From NCBI GenBank assembly GCA_030867875.1, contig JAOWCC010000577.1:81201740-81265739 (forward strand): a DNA stretch of 64,000 bases, read 5' to 3'. The position numbers and the translations under genes are program-made. Shown one piece after another: positions 1-9,475 of the stretch. A model generated the notes under the pieces. The model was not told where the DNA came from and did no database searches. It saw only the letters and a list, made by a program, of their open reading frames with translations. The DNA comes from Actinernus sp. WN-2022 (lineage: Eukaryota > Cnidaria > Anthozoa > Actiniaria > Actinernidae). Position 1 is the first letter of the stretch; each line of letters starts with the position of its first letter.

Positions 1-378
1 GCGCCATGTTTGCACCCTTTTCAAAATGTCGGAATTTACCGCGAACTCGTCTATTGGCGAATTTCAAATAATCAGGTTATAATACTGTCAAAAGGTTTGA
101 TGCTTCTTAACCTAAATTGATAAGTATTGTCTTTCATATGCCACACACACTATTTCATAAATTCTGAGAAGGATCAGATTAAAATAAAATCCTCCGTCGT
201 ACAGCAGTGTATCCCGCAAGGTTCAGTTGTTTAAAAATATAATAAGTAAATAAACAAATTAACTTTATTTACGTGTCTAGTCTAGTCTAAATTTACGTTA
301 TTATTCCGAGTTATCGGAAGAACTCCCATACAAACTTCTTCGATATTTACTGTTTTTAATACATAGTCAGAACTTGGG
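1..378. other. AT-rich flanking DNA, no gene seen
   Basis: No convincing coding potential on either strand. The short open frames here run into the neighbouring palindromic MITE and resemble nothing I know. Probably host intergenic or intronic DNA. Confidence 0.6.
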
Positions 379-642
379 TAGCCTCCTATGCAGCCGTTCT
401 TAGTGTCGTCACGGCGTTGCGTGACGACACTAAAGGTGAAGTAAACTTCACCTTTAGTGTCAGAAAGTGCAACATGTTGCTGCAACTTGCAACACGAAAA
501 TGTGTTGCGTGGTAAGTTGCTCGATAGGGTGGTAATACGAGCAACATCGCTCTGCAACTTGCAACGCAACATTGTTGCGCGACAAGTTGCAAGAAATGTT
601 GCCCGTATTACTTCACCTTAAGGACGGCTGCATAGGAGGCTA
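379..642. mobile_element. 264-bp MITE with 9-bp target duplication (Mutator-like)
   Basis: Terminal inverted repeats start TAGCCTCCTATGCAGCCGT at 379 and are mirrored at 624-642. Both ends are flanked by the same 9 bp, GAACTTGGG, at 370-378 and 643-651. A 9-bp duplication is the hallmark of the Mutator/MULE superfamily. The inside has no gene; it is made of nested short palindromes around TTGCAAC and a repeated CTTCACCTTTAGTGTC-type stretch. The perfect duplication suggests a fairly recent insertion. The superfamily call rests only on duplication length. Confidence 0.8.
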
Positions 643-1429
643 GAACTTGGGCGGCCTGTGATTGGTCTCCTTTGCAACCGTTCTTGGAGCTAGCGTTTGC
701 TTGTCAACACTAAGAACAGCTTTACTCAAGAACGCTATGGAATAACTAGATGAAGAAGCCTTTTGTACACAAATACAATAAAAATTCGATTGGAGCTCAA
801 TTTGAATTTTCCAAGTTTCATTTTAACAATGGAAGTTTGAAACGAAGAATGAAATCAAATTTTGAATAATGAACTTCATTTCTTGTTCTTGACTTGTTTT
901 GACAGCTGTAAAAGCTCAATGAGGATTTCTGCCGTCAAATTAATCTTCTTCAGCTTTCCCCATATTAACAGACATGTATAAGGGCTCTCAGTTCAGCAGA
1001 AAGACTTTCCAGCTAGGGTATCTGTCTGTGTGTTCGGAGTTAAGCCATGGTTAACACCATTTCACTCCATATTTAGGCAAAAATTTGAAACACTAAGATT
1101 TTAGGCAAATAATCCAGATTGAGTGTTGTCATTATGGAATAAACCAGCTAGAAATCCCTTCGTAAATCATCATTTTAGCGAGAACCGAGACTTCTTAGAG
1201 GTATACAATCATGTTAATTTTTAACATAATTTTGTTTATGAATTCCCGCGTATTTTTTTACTCCAAAAAAAGAGTTCTTATATTGAAAATCAACACAACC
1301 AATCATACAGCTACTAAGAATCTACAAGTTACCAGGCTTTTACAGGAAAATTGAGTGAGTAATGAGGGAGGGACTGCTCTGACAAAGAGGGGAAAGAAAG
1401 CATATGTGTTTACGGGACAGTTATGCTGT
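643..1429. other. Host-like spacer without genes
   Basis: No open frame with coding character and no clear repeat structure. It separates the MITE from the left end of the first virus-like element. Base composition changes abruptly to GC-rich just after about 1430. Confidence 0.5.
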
Positions 1430-1491
1430 TAGTAGTAAGGGTGCTCACTGTGGTACACAGCCCGGCTCCTGATTGGTCGAGAACCCAAAAA

Positions 1492-1530
1492 TGACGTCAC
1501 AGATTTTCGTGACGTCACAAGGGGCGGGGC
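1492..1530. promoter_or_regulatory. Paired CRE/ATF sites and GC box outside the left TIR
   Basis: Two perfect TGACGTCA palindromes (1492-1499 and 1510-1517) are followed by a GC box, GGGGCGGGGC (1521-1530). ATTGG boxes lie at about 1471 and 1558. This is the arrangement of a strong RNA polymerase II promoter and enhancer. It is present only on the left side, since the right repeat stops before the equivalent region. Confidence 0.6.
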
Positions 1531-1536
1531 GTCGCT

Positions 1537-1725
1537 GAGAACAAAGCCAGGCTTCTGATTGGTCGGAAGTTTAGGGGGGTTCCGCCAGGCTCGGAAGGGG
1601 TCGGAGAGGCGTCGGGGAGAACAAAGCCAGGGCCCGGATTGGTCGGCGGGGCGTCGGGGGAGAACAAACCCAGGGCCCGGATTGGCGGCCCGGGGAAGAT
1701 ACAGGGCGTATAAAAAAGTGAACCC
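1537..1725. repeat. Left terminal inverted repeat of element 1
   Basis: Matches the reverse complement of 18735-18891 closely, with one indel: the left copy has about 27 extra bases near 1575-1600. It is built of a roughly 50-bp unit (GGCGTCGGGGAGAACAAAGC then CAGGGCCCGGATTGGTCGG), repeated with variation, each unit carrying an inverted CCAAT box (ATTGG). It ends with a TATA box pointing into the element. Confidence 0.85.
1709..1718 (+). promoter_or_regulatory. TATA box driving the first rightward gene
   Basis: TATAAAAAAG about 100 bp upstream of the ATG at 1816, inside the terminal repeat. The mirrored right repeat carries the corresponding TATA (reverse strand, about 18743-18748) upstream of the leftward GRF-finger gene, so both outermost genes use copies of the same promoter. 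Confidence 0.6.
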
Positions 1726-1815
1726 TTGGGGAGAAGGCATTCATGTTGTTTTGGTTCTTTGCCGTGGTGTCTATGCTCTATCGAGAGTACCGAAAAGTGT
1801 GGACTCTTTGGGAAG

Positions 1816-2710
1816 ATGATCAACACGATGAAATTCCTATCGGTAGACGAAGTGGAGAAAGCGAGCCGTGAACAATTTAAAGCGTTGACCCAGCATTTGT
1901 ACGTGGTTTTGGTGACCTCCGACTTCTCTCATTGGAAAATAATTCGACCGAAAGAGGGATTCGCCGAGAATTGGAAGAAAGCTCGCCAAGGATTTTCGCC
2001 GGAACACCTGAACGAATTCCTGCCCTATTTTGGGCAGATGTGTGCGTTGCCCGTAACGCTAGAGATGAGGGACGAGGTGGTGGACAGCCTAAAACAACTC
2101 ACTACCGACCAAGCGTACGTCATTTTGCAAACGTGGCAAGGCAAACTGTGGGAAAAGGGGACGGACGACATGGCCAAATTGTTTGGAGGATTTCTGCAGA
2201 GGGTACACTTCATGAACACCCATCAGAGGCATATCGACCTCCATCCCATGAGCCTTGCCCTCGACTGTGGACAATCCCCTCTACGACAAAGTGAGGCGTT
2301 TTGGGATGCATTACGTCACCGGCATTCACGACACGTACCCCGCGGCAACCATGGAAGCCCTGGTGCGCGAGACGACGACCCCAATGACGGACGAGCTCTT
2401 CCCTTACCTCAACACGGTGGCCCACAGTTTTGCGTGGGGCCTCTTCGAGGTGGAAGGAGAAGACAAGATGTTGACCCCTAACTTTGCGCCAGGGCTATTG
2501 ACGAATGCCTTGAAGAAGGTCCACTTGGATCTCGCGCAAGGGATCTGTGTGATCCAGCAAGCGGCTGTCGTGTTCACCAACCCCCCGACCTACACCTACA
2601 AACTGTATGAAGACAGCGGTAGGACGGTCTCGTTCGAGAGCAAGCACGCCACAACTCAAGACGCCATCGAAGACGATGTCTGCGTTTCTTCTCTTAGCTT
2701 CGGCTTCTAG
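1816..2710 (+). pseudogene. Unknown element 1 protein, about 297 aa, one frameshift
   Basis: First gene inside the left repeat. The ATG at 1816 opens a frame that stays coding-like to about 2260, then the reading continues in a second frame to the stop at 2708-2710, so one frameshift lies near 2255-2275. Codon composition is GC-rich like the neighbouring viral genes. No signal peptide, membrane segment or zinc motif is visible; the protein looks globular and soluble, with an acidic end. An AATAAA lies just downstream at about 2731. I do not recognise the family. Position next to the terminal promoter suggests an early or accessory gene, which is inference only. Confidence 0.6.
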
Positions 2711-2831
2711 TTTTTTTCTGTAAAAAAAAACAATAAAAATGTCAATGGAAAAGGACGGTGTCTGTCGTCTCCTTTCTAGGGGGAAAAAGTATAAGGGAGG
2801 TGCCGCGCGCTAGACTCGTGGAGAGTACAGA

Positions 2832-2924
2832 ATGCCCTGCGGCGGAGGAGGAGGTCCGTCCCTCAAGTGCCACGGCATTTTGAAACGTGTCCGTTGTCTC
2901 TTGGCGTGTTGGGAGGAAAAGTGA
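2832..2924 (+). CDS. Small Cys/Gly-rich ORF, 30 aa
   Basis: ATG at 2832, TGA at 2922-2924. It starts Met-Pro-Cys followed by a run of glycines and has four cysteines and a basic middle. It sits in the leader between the polyadenylation signal of the previous gene and the integrase ATG at 2952. It may be a real micro-protein, an upstream ORF, or chance. Confidence 0.25.
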   Translation: MPCGGGGGPSLKCHGILKRVRCLLACWEEK

Positions 2925-2951
2925 TTATTCAGGGATCTCATTTTGAGGATT

Positions 2952-4083
2952 ATGGGGAGAAAGAAGGGGAAGAAAAAGAATCCTTCCGCGCTGCTCGAGG
3001 CGTTGTATTACGACCCCAGCAGCCCTGCTGCCTTTGGGGGTGCTGCCCGTCTAGTGAAAGCGGCTAGCGAAGTGGGGGTGAGCCGCACCACCACTTTAGC
3101 GTGGCTGAAAAAACAATTGACCATTACGTTGCACCGCCCTTTTCTAAAACAAATTCTGCGAGGGCGCGTGCGCGTGCTGGCCCTCGACGAGCAATGGCAA
3201 GCGGACCTGATGGACATGCAAGCCACGAGTTCCTTCAACAAGGGTTACAAACACATTTTAACTATCATCGATGTGTTGTCCAAGTACGCCTGGGCGGTCC
3301 CCCTGAAGAACAAGACGGGGGAGGAATTGGTGCGCGCCTTTACCCAAGTGTTCCGCGAACGGAAACCGTTGCGGTTGCAGACCGATGCCGGGACAGAATT
3401 TACCAACTGTAAGTTCCAGGCCTTTTTAAAAAAGAACGACGTGGCCTTTTTCGTCACGTACAATGAGACCAAAGCCCAGATTGCCGAGCGGTTCAACCGG
3501 ACGCTCAAGGGACGCATGTACAAATATTTCACGGCCACCGGGAAGAAAGAGTATTTGAAAGTCCTCCCCCAATTGGTGCTCGGGTACAACAGAACCGTTC
3601 ACAGCAGCATTCGACGCGCCCCCATCACCGTCACGCCCTTCAACGACCACGAGGTGAGGGCCGTCCTGTACCGGGAAAAGGTGACGCCGCCGAAGGGGAA
3701 GCCGAAGAAACCGTTGTACCGTGCCGGCGACACGGTACGGATTAGCAAAACCAAAGGTCATTTTGAAAAAAAGCTATCTGGCCAACTGGTCGGAGGAAAT
3801 GTTCACGGTACGGCAACGGCTGGACAACCGCACCCCTCCCGTCTACCGGTTGGAGGACCTGAGCGGGGAAGGGTTGCGGGGGACGTTTTACGAAAGCGAG
3901 ATGACGCCGGTGGCCGTGGAAAAAGAAAGCCTCTTTATCATCGAAAAGGTGTTGCAACGCCGCCGCGGCAAGAAGAACCAGGAAGAAGTCTTGGTGAAAT
4001 GGGAAGGGTACCCCTCCAAATTTAACAGCTGGGTCCCGGTCACTCAGCTCCAGACCCAAACGTACGGTAGAAAAAAGAAATAA
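2952..4083 (+). pseudogene. Polinton-type integrase (rve) with C-terminal chromodomain, frameshifted
   Basis: Retrovirus-like integrase of the Polinton type, which joins the linear element to host DNA. The N-terminal part has a helical region and WLKKQ motif. The rve core follows: first Asp in WQADLMDM, second Asp in LQTDAGTEF, and Glu in QIAERFNRTLK about 35 residues later. So the DDE triad is intact in the first frame (2952 to about 3770). At an A7 run near 3768-3775 the frame breaks, and the C-terminus continues in another frame to the stop at 4081-4083. That part contains a chromodomain: EEVLVKWEGYP followed by FNSWVP. Chromodomains bind methylated histone tails and may steer integration. 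ATG 2952 chosen as first in-frame Met. Confidence 0.88.
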
Positions 4084-4130
4084 AAGAGTTTGTTGTCCCG
4101 ACGGTCGGAGTCATTTAGGAGAAAGAGAGG

Positions 4131-4525
4131 ATGGGGGAGGAGGAATTTTACATTACCTTAACCCACGGGGTGAAGTCTTACGTCTCCACCTACGTAAAAT
4201 GTACATGTTGACGCCGGCCTGGGAAATGGCGGTCACGACTCTGGTCTTCCCCAGTCCCCAGAAGAAGACGACCTTGTACATGTACTGTGATTTGATGGAA
4301 CCCAGTATTGTGGGGGATACGAAAGCCCCCTTGTTGAGAGTCCTTTTTTCAGGGCCCGGGGACGGTGAGGTCCACGAACGCAACTTTTTCCCCCTGTACT
4401 ACAGACAGTTGACCAAGACGGTGTTTGAGGATTTCGAAATCCTTATAACCGACGAGCAAGGGAAACTTGTTTCATTTCCGCAAACCTCTAAGGTGGAAGT
4501 AACCCTCCATTTTCGGAAAGCATGA
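4131..4525 (+). pseudogene. Truncated penton-like minor capsid gene (first copy)
   Basis: Starts at ATG 4131 with an N-terminus of the penton type (EEFYITL), breaks frame near 4192-4205, and continues as TPAWEMAVTTLVFP. It then joins directly to the C-terminal part with YMYCDLMEPSIVGD and KAPLLRV. Against the next gene, the central 250 or so residues are missing. The stop TGA (4523-4525) overlaps the ATG of the next gene as ATGA. It looks like one product of a tandem duplication that later lost its middle. An alternative is a short form kept for a separate role, which the frameshift argues against. Confidence 0.75.
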
Positions 4526-5812
4526 ACCCCGACCGCATCTGGATGACGTTGCCTAGCGTGGCCAGCCGGGCTACCTTTCCCAATAACACGGGCTCCAATT
4601 TTCGTATCCGGCTCCCGGAGATGTTGGTCTTGGACCGACGGTGGGAGATGGCCCTCTGCCACCTGCAATTTCCACGCGCCTGGGATGAATTGTTCCCCAA
4701 AGATCAAGACCGCCAATTCTCCATGATCCACGAAACACTAAAACAAGAAGAAGAAACCTCCTACGCCCTCCTCCCTAACATCACCTTTAATCCACAGTCT
4801 TTCGAAACGGTCACAGAACTGGTCACAGCCATGCGCTGGGCTTTGTTGCAAAGGGGCTACCTAGATATCCTCAAAACATTTACCGTCCGGGTGGAATCTT
4901 CCAATAAAGCAATGGGTAAAACCGTCCTGGAATTGTATCAAGCCGCGACGGGCGGCTACGCGTTAGCCATACCCCCTAAACTGGCCTACATGATCGGCTT
5001 GGAGGACGATCCCAAAAAGTCCACCGCGCATCCTGTGGGCATCGTGAAGATCCATACGGGGGCCTTTATCCCGGACAAACCCATCCTGATCCCCGCGTCG
5101 GTTTTGGAGAAAGAACGGACTGTGTACTACCTAACTAAAGCGAGTACGGGCTCCGGCGCTACCTTGTTTCCCAACTTTCGCAAGATCACAAAAACCTTTG
5201 TGGTACCGACCGGGAACTACACGAACGCCAAAGCACTCGAAGCGGCCATTCCGATAAACGCCGCTGATGGGTTATGGTATTGGAACCGTTCTCCGCCTAA
5301 AGGGTCCTTAATGCTGTCCGTTCAAATCAACAAGGAGGAGACCAAACTTGTCATGAGCCCTTGGCTGGCCAAGCTGTTTGGGTTTGGGGATGGGCTCACG
5401 CCCCAAAGACGCTACCCCCCTCCCCTTCCCCCTGGTGGGGTACCAGCCCGAGTGTTGGTCCACCTATTATTCCGGTCTAAAATTCTGGACGCCCACCCCC
5501 TACCTGATCAACCGCGATTTTAAACACCAACCCGTACGCAGTTTGTACGTGTACTGCGATCTGATCGAGCCGCATATCGTGGGGGATGTGAAAGCGCCCT
5601 TGCTGCGTGTCGTGTCGGCCCAGGTCTCTTACAACAAGGTGGTGGAACGAGACTTTCCGGTCATGCGCTACTTCCCGCTCGCCAAAACGGTGTTTGACAC
5701 GCTGGAAATCCTTATAACCGACGAGTCCGGCCAACGCCTCTCATTCGCCTCAACAGCTACCGTGGTGGCGACGTTGGAATTCGTGAAGCGTGCTCTGAAA
5801 AGGAAAGGATGA
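4522..5812 (+). pseudogene. Penton-like minor capsid protein (second copy), frameshifted
   Basis: Vertex (penton-type, single jelly roll) protein of Polinton/adintovirus capsids. The N-terminus has the strand pattern ITLPS-like then LDRRWEMALCHLQFP; the middle has the LAKLFGF motif; the C-terminus has LYVYCDLIEPHIVGD, KAPLLRV and LEILITDESGQ, followed by a basic tail. The frame changes in a C-rich stretch between about 5400 and 5450, so 4522-5523 and 5378-5812 are two parts of one ancestral gene of roughly 420 aa. The stop at 5810-5812 overlaps the next ATG (5809) as ATGA. Confidence 0.85.
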
Positions 5813-6437
5813 ATGGAGCGTCTGCGGGATCTATGGCACCGGTGCCATCTATGGGGGACGTGGCTGGCGGAGGGTCTTCGATACCTGTGTTCCGTGCAAA
5901 ACCCGTGCCCCCCTCCGGCCCTCGACGCATGCCCTCCTCCATTCCTGTCTTCCAGGGGGGAAGCAAGGCGGGGGTGGACTCATCCCTATGCGTTGGAATG
6001 AACTCGGCCGTTACGAACCGGTCACAAATCAAAAGGGTGGACTATTGCCCTTAGCGCTAGCCCCCTTGGCCGTCATGGCGGGCAAAGCGCTGGCCGGGAC
6101 CGTCGCGGGGGCGGTGGCTAAAAAAGGAGGACAAAGATACTCGCGCGCCTGAAAAAGAAATTTCGCAAGAGGGTGGTGAAACAAATCGTGAAGGACACGA
6201 GCAAAGGGGCGGCCCCCTGTGTTCGGCAACAAAACCAGTAAAAAGTTGATCCAAGGTCTGGAAAAGATAGCGGGGGTAGCGCCGAAAAAGAAAAAGACGA
6301 AGAAGCCGGGGCGGCCAACGGCACGGCCCGCGGCCAACAAGAATAAAAGAAAGCAAAAACAGGCTCTCCCTCTCATTCCTTCGGCGCCCGTCAAGCGTGC
6401 ACGTGTGGAGAGAGATATCTTTGACGACGATTATTGA
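5809..6437 (+). pseudogene. Basic pX/core-like protein, multiple frameshifts
   Basis: Begins at ATG 5809, overlapping the penton stop. Three coding-like blocks lie in different frames. The first is Gly/Ser/Pro-rich and ends in SSIPVFQGG. The second is a hydrophobic stretch, GGLLPLALAPLAVMAGKALA, best seen in the ORF 5988-6152. The third is a Lys/Arg-rich tail ending with an acidic DIFDDDY (6219-6437). This layout, an amphipathic or hydrophobic middle plus a DNA-condensing basic region, fits the small core or pX-like proteins of adintoviruses. I read the blocks as one broken gene; they could instead be two adjacent small genes. Confidence 0.55.
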
Positions 6438-6442
6438 ACACC

Positions 6443-6903
6443 ATGGCTACGGTCGCCGGCATGGGCAAGCCGCCCCTGCCGAACATGATGGGCGGCTACA
6501 ACACCCATTTGGATTTTTTCGGCAAGGAATTGGCCCAAGCGGCGAAGAACGAGGCTATTGGTCGGAGCACGCCCCCAAATCGGCCCTCTTATCCGGGTCG
6601 CCCGTGGAATTTTACCTCCCGGCCAGTCCCTATTACACCGTGCTGCCTAGAAGTTACTTCAAGGTGACGGCCAACCTCGTGAAAGCCAACGGCGAGAATT
6701 TGACCGCCGGTTTGAACTTGGGACCCGTTAACAATTGGTTTCATTCCCTCTGGTCGAAAAGAGATATGGCCTTGAACGGGGAATGGATGACTATGAGCAC
6801 CAAAACCTACCCCTACAAAGCCTACCTCAGCACCCTGCTCAACTATACCCCAGACGCCAAGAAATCCTCCCTGACCGCGGGACTGTATTACAATTGGGGG
6901 TGA
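6443..6903 (+). pseudogene. Major capsid protein, N-terminal fragment with frameshift
   Basis: ATG 6443 opens the gene. After about 45 residues the coding signal moves to another frame (break about 6570-6600) and runs to the stop at 6901-6903. The second block carries the conserved double-jelly-roll capsid signature of this virus group: SPVEFYL, then LGPVNNWFHSLWSK, ALNGEWM, YPYKAYLSTLLNY and KKSSLTAGLYY. Normal length is around 500-600 aa; only about 150 remain. Coding homology stops at YYNWG and is followed at once by packaging ATPase sequence, so the C-terminal two thirds were deleted together with whatever lay between the genes. Confidence 0.85.
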
Positions 6904-7370
6904 AATTTGTGGAGGGGCTTCCCGACGACCCTTACGCCCCCTTTCGCGGCCGGCCGGGCCTTTTGATCCTGGACTATTTGATGAAAGAAGGCTCCAAGGA
7001 TGAGCGGGTGGTGGACCTGTTCACCAAAGGCTCACACCACCACAACATTTCGGTGCTGTACCTCACCCAGAACATTTTCCCACCAGGCAAGTACGCGCGT
7101 ACCATTTCCAACAACGCGCTCTACCTGGTCCCTTTTAAAACCGCTCGGGATTCGTTGCAAGTCCGGAAATTGGCCGAGCAGGCCTTTCCGGGGCAAGTGC
7201 CGGCGGTGATACGGGCCTACCAGGACTCGACCCAGCGCCCTTTTGGCTACCTCCTCTTCGACCTACACCCCCGGACCCCACACTAAATCCGGTTGCGCAC
7301 CAACATTTTCTCCGAGGAGGGACAACAGCATCGCACCTACGTGATGGAGGAGGATCGAAAGGGGGTGGGC
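6904..7370 (+). pseudogene. FtsK/HerA-type packaging ATPase, C-terminal fragment
   Basis: Genome-packaging ATPase of the A32/HerA superfamily. Walker B is visible as GLLILDYLM, followed by VVDLFTKGSHHHNISVLYLTQN (sensor region) and RPFGYLLFDLHP. The Walker A region and the whole N-terminal half are missing, so it cannot hydrolyse ATP. The frame contains a TAA at 7284-7286; beyond it the conserved C-terminus (RTNIFSEEG) continues in the same frame, so this is a second inactivating lesion. The fragment follows the truncated capsid gene directly. Confidence 0.85.
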
Positions 7371-7679
7371 GCTGCTTTTGACCTGTTGAAGCTCCTAGCC
7401 AAAACACCCAAGGGGGCGATTCCTGGTTTGTCCTACAACAAGCTCTACTACAAACTACCAAAGCATCTCGTAGGAAAGCAACTGCAACCAAGAGAGCAAC
7501 GAGGAGGCACTAAGAAGAAGAAGAAGACCCCCACGGTAAAAAGAGCGAGTAAACCAGGGGGTCGAGAGCTTCGTGGGGCCGTGTGGAAGAGACCCAGCAA
7601 AACAACCTTCCATCCCCCTTTTCTAGGAAAGCGTGCTTTACGACCCCAGAAGTCCCAGGGAAACCGTTCAGTTGTGGTG
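7371..7679 (+). other. Lys-rich remnant between ATPase and next gene
   Basis: The ATPase frame remains open here and encodes a Leu-rich helix (FDLLKLLAKTPKG), then a Lys/Arg-rich tail with a KKKKK tract. It could be the start of a separate small core-like gene that has lost its ATG, or simply read-through sequence. No domain recognised. Confidence 0.3.
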
Positions 7680-8104
7680 ATGGCCTCCCCCTGGCTTCAA
7701 CGTCGGGCGGGGTTCATCCAACAATTTGCGAAAGCGGATCTCGGTCAGAAAAAGAAACTTATCCGGGCAGCGAATCACTCAAATCAACGCCGTCAGCGAA
7801 GTGGTGCACAACGCCTTGCGTGGAACTTCTCCGATCGGCGCCCGCGCCAAGAAAGCCTTTACCCCCATCAAGGCGAAACTTCGAAAAATAGCCAACAAGG
7901 CCCTTTCGCCGGCCGTGAGGAAAAAGAATTTACTCTCCTCCTCGACGGCGTTGCAGAAAGCCAAGCTTAAAAAGGCGAGGGGGCTTCATTTTCACTACCG
8001 CCGCCCTCATTGCCGCAGCCGTTTTTGCTGCCAAAGCGGCCGCCGCCGGAGTTATCAGTGGAGGCGTGGCTTACGGAGCCAAGAAAGCTCTGGACGCTGC
8101 TTAG
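7680..8104 (+). pseudogene. Conserved Polinton small protein: basic helical N-half, hydrophobic C-half
   Basis: ATG 7680. Three coding blocks are in different frames. The first, to about 7765, has AGFIQQFAKADLGQKKKLIR. The second, 7766 to about 7975, has INAVSEVVHNALRGTSP and a Lys-rich stretch. The third, 7975-8104, has GGFIFTTAALIAAAVF and an Ala/Gly-rich membrane-like segment. The combination of a basic helical region with a Gly/Ala-rich hydrophobic end is a common small gene of Polintons and adintoviruses. Role unknown; a membrane-active or core function is possible. Two frameshifts make it a pseudogene here. Confidence 0.55.
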
Positions 8105-8109
8105 GTCGT

Positions 8110-9143
8110 ATGGTCCAAAAAATCCGCAACTTACCGGCGCCCGCGGGTACTGACCCGGCCCGGTGGCAGTTATTTTTAGCCCGTCTTCGAAAAAGACAAC
8201 GCCAAACCGTGCCGGGAAAAAAAGTCAGCAGGGCCGTCCGGGCAGCGAAACAAATCCAAAGAAAGTATAAGATACGGCCGCAGAAGAAGAAATCCCAGAC
8301 AGGGAAAAGGAAGCGGGTCCCACAGCATCCCCCAACCCCAGTGGGAATTTCCGTGACGCGATGGGAAGTGCAACGACACCCGGGCAAACGAAAAAAGCGA
8401 TGAAAGAGGCCGAGGGGAAGAATCCTATGCGCATGGTCTTGGTGCCGGAAGAGTCTATGCGGTGGTTGGAACAACAGCTTCGTGTGGACACGACCAAAGG
8501 GGTTAAAGTACTCAGTCAGTACCAAACGGCGATGGCGCAGGTCCTAGAAACCCCAGAGAAACCGACAAGTGCCGACCAGTTTCAAGATTTACTACAAAAA
8601 TACGTCCGGCGTCGCGAAACCATTGAGCCTAGCCCCTTCACGGCCGTGGCGGCAAAAGTGTTAACCCAGAGCCAAAGGGGCACTTTGCGACGCGTGCCTC
8701 CCTCCAGCAAACCTTTAGCGTCGGTGCTGGTCAATCTGTTGAAACTGAAAGGGGGACAGAAAATTTCCTGGAATGCGCAAGGGGAAGTGAAACTCTATGG
8801 GCAAACCCTGCCGGACAGCCAAATTGCCGATCTGATTAAAGAGGCGGTGCATCCTTGTTCCACCCGCACGTCGCCCGGCTACCGCGATTTCATGCAATTT
8901 TTAGCAGAAGAAAAAAATCCTAAAGATCTCGTCCGCCACCGCCGGGATCTGATCTCCAAGAAGAAAGAGTACACGCCCCGGCCTAAACGAGGACTCCCGA
9001 GGAGCCCCTGCCCCAACCCTACAAAGATATCCCACCCCGCCGAGAGGAAACACCGTTCTCCAGGACCCCGTACAAAGCCTTCCCCCGTGGGGGCAGCCGC
9101 CGCCTCTCTTTTCGTAGAGGTCCCGCCGAAAAACCGCCTTTAA
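8110..9143 (+). pseudogene. Conserved element 1 protein of unknown function, about 340 aa, one frameshift
   Basis: ATG 8110 begins a strongly basic N-terminal part (about 85 aa, many Lys/Arg). Near 8360-8400 the frame changes and the rest is open to the stop at 9141-9143. The second block has a MRMVLVPEESM start-like motif, a helical region, and a compact motif ISWNAQGEVKLYGQTLPDS followed by a helix and FMQFLAEE, then a Pro/Lys-rich tail. This type of gene recurs beside the capsid genes of Polintons. It might be a capsid-associated or DNA-binding protein; I cannot assign a function. Confidence 0.6.
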
Positions 9144-9179
9144 ATTGGCAACCTTTTTAATCCCCCCTTCATTAACGCC

Positions 9180-9395
9180 ATGGCACGAACCCTAACGAGA
9201 CCCTCGGGATTGGGACAAGCGCTCTGGAACCGCCGTATTGCCCAAGCGAACCGGAAGAGGAAAAAAAGCAAGCCAGGAGGCACGCAAACGGTCGCAAATC
9301 GAAAGACGGGCGTACCGAAACAACGATCCGAACGACGACCACGTCGGGCAAGCGCAAAGGCAAGAGTATCAGCCGGTGGAACGTTAAACACCTGA
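9180..9395 (+). CDS. Small Arg/Lys-rich protein, 71 aa
   Basis: ATG 9180, stop 9393-9395. About a third of the residues are Lys or Arg, with no acidic patch and no membrane segment. It is consistent with a protamine-like or core DNA-condensing protein, comparable in character to adenoviral VII-type proteins but with no recognisable specific match. It follows the previous gene after 36 bp in the same direction, as part of the late-type gene string. Confidence 0.45.
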   Translation: MARTLTRPSGLGQALWNRRIAQANRKRKKSKPGGTQTVANRKTGVPKQRSERRPRRASAKARVSAGGTLNT

Positions 9396-9475
9396 AGAAA
9401 AAGACTTGAAGAAAAAAATACTTCCACAGACACAATTCTCTATCATTACTCGTTGCACTTCAAGCTGTGAACGTC

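Noticed and set aside
282..592. Two open frames on the minus strand near the start
   Set aside because: They lie across a palindromic MITE with perfect target duplication, so they are by-products of its repeat structure.
1429..1826. Overlapping open frames on both strands in the left terminal repeat of element 1
   Set aside because: They exist because the repeat is GC-rich with few stops; the same region has promoter elements and inverted repeats, and the predicted proteins are low-complexity Pro/Arg-rich.
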